Positions 8,019-11,210 of a DNA stretch of 11,210 nucleotides are shown here, piece after piece (within the stretch, counting starts at the first letter, position 1; every line of letters begins with the position of its first letter). Origin of the DNA: Asterionellopsis glacialis (lineage: Eukaryota > Bacillariophyta > Plagiogrammaphyceae > Rhaphoneidales > Asterionellopsidaceae); the NCBI GenBank assembly GCA_014885115.2, contig WKLE02005527.1:1-11210 (forward strand). The letters are read 5' to 3'. The translations under genes and the position numbers were made by a program. Under the pieces are notes generated by a model. The model was not told where the DNA came from. It searched no databases and saw only the letters and a program-made list of their open reading frames with translations.

Positions 8019-10665
8019 CTACACGACCTCTCTAGTTTCGTCATTTGTTCCTCGTACACCCTTTCCTACAGCACCTTCAAAGTCAGCCACCCATGCTAAA
8101 CTGCCATCTGTATACTGTCCAATGGCTGTGACAAACGCAGAGATATTCTGTGCTGTCTTCTCACCCTTTCTGAGAGGCAAAAACATGTGTTTGCTTAATG
8201 TTGGTTTGTGCTTCTCAAATCGGTAAATCAAGGAGGGTGGTTTGCACTTTGGTTGAAGTGCCAACGTATGACCTACATGAGTCCAATCACCGGCATGCGA
8301 ATCCTGGTTGGCTACCTTACCATCATCGTTGTATTCTACTCGGATAACCTTTAAATTTTGTAACGAATTCACGAGGAGTCGAAAATCGGGACCACCAAGA
8401 CGGGCACAACCAAATGCATGACACGACACACGAATCATGGCCCTCGAAACAGCATATCTCAAGGAAGCAATGGTTGCCAATGCACCACCAAAGGAATGGC
8501 CAGTCGTTATTACATCACAAAATGGATGTTTTTCGGCCAATTGATCCAACAATTCAAAGACTCTACCCTCCAAGTAAGGAGGACCTCCAAAGTAGGCACT
8601 CCGGACAGAGTTTGATACAGAAACTTGTTGATCAGGATGGAGGTTGACAGTCTTGGTTTGCTTGGAGGATCGGAATGGCCATCCAAAGTTGTCAGTTGCG
8701 TTACGGTATACTACAATGAATTCTCGTCGAACTTGACAATTAAAGACTGCAACTTCAACTCGATCATTGGAATCTACCAATGTGCTATGGAAAAATCCCT
8801 CTAGTATTAACTCACTTTCACAGCAATCCATATAACTTTTGACGATTGGCACATGCTGCTTAATGAGCTGTTCCAATAATTGATTCTTGCTCTTGTTCTT
8901 CTTGTTCTTGTTACTACTACTGTCAGTAGTAACACCATGCAAGAATTCAAGACATTCCTCTTTGGTAACCTTGACTAAAATACCAAAGTCAAAGTTTTGA
9001 TCGATAGCACGGTATTGATCCAAAAGTGCACACATTTTGGAATGTATGAGTAAATCATGACATGATGGAATTTCTATTTGATGAGGAGAAGGGTCATGTT
9101 CGGAGGCAAGCATGGGCATGGATTCGGAGGGTGTTAAAAAACCAGTCAAGGGTTTTAAACTAGGAATTTCCAAGGCATCCATGGGATTGTTCATAATAGG
9201 TGTTGTGGATGATGACGATGATGGTGATGATGTTTTCTCATTATTGATTGAATTCCTCTTTAAAAATGGATTCTTTCTAGTAGGATGACTATTACCGCTG
9301 CTGTTGCTGTGGCTACTGAATTCTTGTGAGGATGGGGGTGTTGAGTCTCCTCCTCCTAGACTTGACATGGATAACTTTCCATGATGATTGGAAGAATCAC
9401 CACCACCATGATGAACAACATCTAGTGCTGCTGCTGTTGATACCGCAGTATGAGCAGTAGCAGACGTACCCACATGACGATTACGACGAAACAAGATCTT
9501 GTTGGTATGTTCCATTTTCGTTAACCCACCACCGTCAAACGCACAATCTGCACTACTTGCAAGGTTACTACAAACAAGACTCCCCATGATACTACTACTA
9601 GGATCTTCCGATCCACCACCACCACCAAGACTTTTACGATACATTAATTTTTTCAATACTTTTTTATCCGAGATAGATTCAGACATGTTTTCACCCAAGG
9701 TAATTCGATGTCCCATATTTGTAAGTTGTTGTTCTTCCTTGATATTTAATGCACGCGGTTTATCCAATGTCAATTGTTGTGCAATATGACGAAGTTGTTC
9801 TTGTAATAACTTGTCATCCTAAATGTCGAAACCAAATGAAACGAAACACACAAAAAGCACATTCAAGAAAAGAGAAAAAATAGATACCAAAGTAAGGTAG
9901 ATGTGTATGAGTAATGTGTAATGTGCACTAGAGAGAGAAAGAAATGATATAGAAACAATCCAACAAAATTAATGCTTCCATCTTTTGGGTAACCTGTCTC
10001 GTTTTTTCGTAAAGAAGACAAAGTCACATCTTCCCCAAAACCGAGTCAAACCGAACCGAACCCTGAACAACAACAACAACAACAACAACAAATAAACACA
10101 CGCACGCGCCAACAGATATAAATCATACCTTGACATCAATAGGTGAATCTGGTGAATGGAATATATTGGTTGCATCATTCCTAGTCATGCTTGTAGCAGT
10201 AGCAGTAGTATCTTGACCCATATCACCCAACCATTTTTCAATGACATCATCATTATTATTATATTTATGATGCGTTGTATTCATGGTGGTAGTTCCGAGA
10301 AGAAATGGATTGGCTGGTGTACCATGACGATCCAAACTAGAATCATTCATGTCATTCCTTGAATCTACAGGACTATTATGATAACCATGTTGTGATGCAC
10401 TTGTGGTGGTTTTACCACGTGCAAATAAACCAATGATGCGTGTGCTTGTTGGTTTCGTGGTACTGCTACTGTTGTTGTTGTTGTTGTTGTTGTTGTGGGA
10501 TTGTGTCAAGAGAGTTTTTGGTAATAATTTTGGTTTCAAATGTCGTCCATCTAGATTGTTCTTTTTCTTACTGTAGTTGTTGTTGTTGTTGTTGTTGGCA
10601 TTCATTACACCCCCAATACCCCCCACAGCATTATGTATTCCTTGTTTGGAGGATGATTGAACCAT
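8019..10665 (-). CDS. Class 3 lipase (Lipase_3 alpha/beta hydrolase), two exons
   Basis: Exon 1 is 10665-10129 (179 codons) and exon 2 is 9818-8019 (599 codons plus stop), joined in phase 0 to give 778 residues. The donor reads AAG|GTATGA and the acceptor ATTTAG|GAT. ATG 10665 follows an in-frame TAA and an ATG-free upstream stretch. Residues 1-400 or so are low-complexity: poly-Asn at 24-30 and 58-65, a likely helix across the exon junction, then Gly-, His- and Ser-rich tracts. The hydrolase domain covers about 520-700. Nucleophile Ser621 sits in GHSFGG (8493-8495), the acid is probably Asp677 or Asp678 (YNDDG), and His693 (THVGH) completes the triad. The family hydrolyses ester bonds of acylglycerols or glycerolipids. 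The usual FRGT near the oxyanion hole reads YRNAT (about 549-554). No signal peptide or membrane span is seen, so action inside the cell is likely; substrate is unknown. Confidence 0.88.
9819..10128 (-). other. Intron of the lipase gene (310 nt)
   Basis: Read on the minus strand it begins GTATGATT at 10128 and ends CATTTAG at 9819. Exon 1 runs straight into the stop TGA two codons past the donor, while the frame of exon 2 is open right up to the acceptor, so splicing is needed to join them. Retention would give a 180-residue protein without the lipase domain. The length is not a multiple of three. It holds a (GUU)8 tract in the transcript sense at 10089-10066. Confidence 0.85.
10066..10089. 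repeat. (AAC)8 microsatellite in the lipase intron
   Basis: There are eight perfect AAC units on the plus strand, so (GUU)8 in the lipase pre-mRNA. It is the exact reverse complement of the exonic tract at 10471-10494. Confidence 0.9.
10471..10494. repeat. (GTT)8 tract encoding poly-Asn, lipase exon 1
   Basis: There are eight GTT units on the plus strand, read as eight AAC (Asn) codons, residues 58-65 of the lipase protein. Pure codon use with no AAT interruption points to microsatellite expansion rather than selection on the residue. Confidence 0.9.
10576..10596. repeat. (GTT)7 tract encoding poly-Asn, lipase exon 1
   Basis: There are seven GTT units on the plus strand, read as seven AAC codons for Asn24-Asn30 near the N-terminus. 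It lies about 80 bp from the second Asn tract. Confidence 0.9.
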
Positions 10666-10694
10666 GGTTGTTAATTTGTTTTTTTATTATTCGT

Positions 10695-10708
10695 CGCCGT
10701 ATGCGGCG
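10695..10708. repeat. Small GC-rich inverted repeat in the lipase leader
   Basis: CGCCG-TATG-CGGCG has five perfect G/C pairs and a 4-base loop, about 30 nt upstream of the lipase ATG. If transcribed it would form a short stable hairpin near the start codon. It could slow ribosome scanning or be chance. Confidence 0.45.
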
Positions 10709-10814
10709 TTAGTTCGAGTACAACGCAGAGAACCGAATAAGTTTGGGTGTGTTTTGGGAAAATGCCACAACCGACTTTCACAAAAGTACTTTTTTCTGGG
10801 GGGGGCGAGGGGAA

Positions 10815-10868
10815 ACTGCTACTCGAGACTCTACTAATTCACTAGTTGACGAGTGAGTACTTAGCAGT
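10815..10868. repeat. Imperfect inverted repeat upstream of the lipase gene
   Basis: ACTGCTA (10815-10821) pairs with TAGCAGT (10862-10868), and ACTCG (10821-10825) with CGAGT (10850-10854), with unequal spacing between the two arm pieces. CTCGAG and ACTAGT palindromes lie inside. It may be a regulatory site cluster or chance. Confidence 0.35.
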
Positions 10869-11028
10869 CCTATGTTTTTAATATTTGGCGTTGTGGTTTT
10901 GTCGTCTCTTTTTCTTTTTTTCTCGCTAGTTAGTTTGGAGTAAATTATTCTCCTTACTAAAAAAGAACACTGACTTTATTTTTTTTGAAAAATTTGGCAT
11001 GGTTTTTTTTCCTGGTTTGATGTTGTGT

Positions 11029-11210
11029 ATGGTTCGATTACACTACTGGTATTGGTGTACCCAGGTACGCAAACGTTGTGTCCTTTCAAGGGAGGTGTAT
11101 TACATTGACCTGTCTTGTCTACAGTAGTGTTCAACGGCTCGATGGTTCGATTATACTATTGGTAGTGTCGGGTAAGGTACACAAAAGCTGGCAGTGTCCT
11201 TTCTAGCGAG
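11029..11210. repeat. Diverged direct repeat at the right edge, offset 113 bp
   Basis: A roughly 65-bp unit at 11029-11094 recurs at 11142-11210. Both begin ATGGTTCGATTA, share ACTA.TGGTA, AGGTAC.CAAA and TGTCCTTTC, and end near GAG. I estimate about three quarters identity with a few gaps. The second copy reaches the window end, so the array or element may continue outside. It could be a tandem satellite, part of a mobile element, or an upstream regulatory duplication. Confidence 0.65.

Larger units (their letters stand above)
10666..10997 (-). promoter_or_regulatory. ATG-free promoter/5' leader of the lipase gene
   Basis: On the minus strand no ATG occurs from the start codon at 10665 back to 10998-11000, a stretch of 332 nt. 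The start context is AACAACCATGG and an in-frame TAA lies eight codons upstream. The region has a plus-strand G-run at 10798-10805 followed by CGAGGGG, and T-rich tracts beyond 10900 (A-rich in the gene sense). No TATA box could be named with confidence, and the transcription start is not fixed. Confidence 0.5.

Noticed and set aside
8414..8647. Two plus-strand frames opposite the lipase catalytic domain
   Set aside because: They are antisense to conserved Lipase_3 coding sequence, which fully explains the open reading.
9771..9773. A TTG start for a separate 584-residue lipase
   Set aside because: The frame continues upstream without a stop for 15 more codons to a good 3' splice site and joins exon 1 in phase, so the TTG is an internal Leu codon (residue 195).
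9969..10178. Minus-strand frame rich in Leu within the lipase intron
   Set aside because: It is produced by the intronic (GTT)n tract read as Leu codons and crosses the splice donor; it has no independent support.
10440..10712. Plus-strand frame with runs of Cys
   Set aside because: The Cys runs are the (GTT)n tracts read as TGT, on the strand opposite the poly-Asn codons of the lipase exon.
1..11210. CRISPR array, bacterial operon or prophage
   Set aside because: There are no regularly spaced identical repeats with unique spacers and no Shine-Dalgarno-led gene strings. The spliced gene and base composition point to a eukaryotic nuclear genome.

Overview
The window looks like nuclear DNA of a eukaryotic microalga. 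A diatom is the best guess, from three things: a class 3 lipase gene with one GT..AG intron, Asn/Ser-rich low-complexity protein segments encoded by (AAC)n tracts, and long intrinsically disordered coding sequence in AT-rich DNA. This is inference from style; no single marker fixes the lineage. There are no bacterial-type operons, no ribosome binding sites and no RNA genes that I can support.

Layout: positions 1 to about 3300 are an AT-rich gene desert with simple repeats, a diverged 46-bp tandem duplication and one less AT-rich island (about 330-700) that holds a perfect TGACGTCA palindrome. A plus-strand gene follows at 3661-7539, preceded by an ATG-free leader of about 365 nt. It encodes a 1292-residue, almost wholly disordered protein that I cannot assign to a family. 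The protein has an N-myristoylation-type start, a Lys-rich segment, a duplicated acidic module, a very highly charged E/R/K/Q helix, two KEN motifs and many proline-directed Ser/Thr sites. A 479-bp convergent intergenic region separates it from a minus-strand gene, 10665 to 8019. That gene has two exons and encodes a 778-residue protein with a C-terminal Lipase_3-type alpha/beta hydrolase domain and a long disordered N-terminal extension. Its upstream region is also ATG-free, for 332 nt. The right end (11029-11210) carries a diverged direct repeat that may continue past the window.

Nothing in the sequence shows that the two genes act together; they are convergent neighbours with separate promoters. 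The points most worth a second look are the MARCKS-like layout of the 1292-residue protein, its duplicated RF..S..D / GLK.A..FR module, the complementary (AAC)8 exonic and (GUU)8 intronic tracts that could pair across the lipase 5' splice site, and the non-canonical oxyanion-loop motif of the lipase. I saw no clear candidate for a wholly new multi-gene system.
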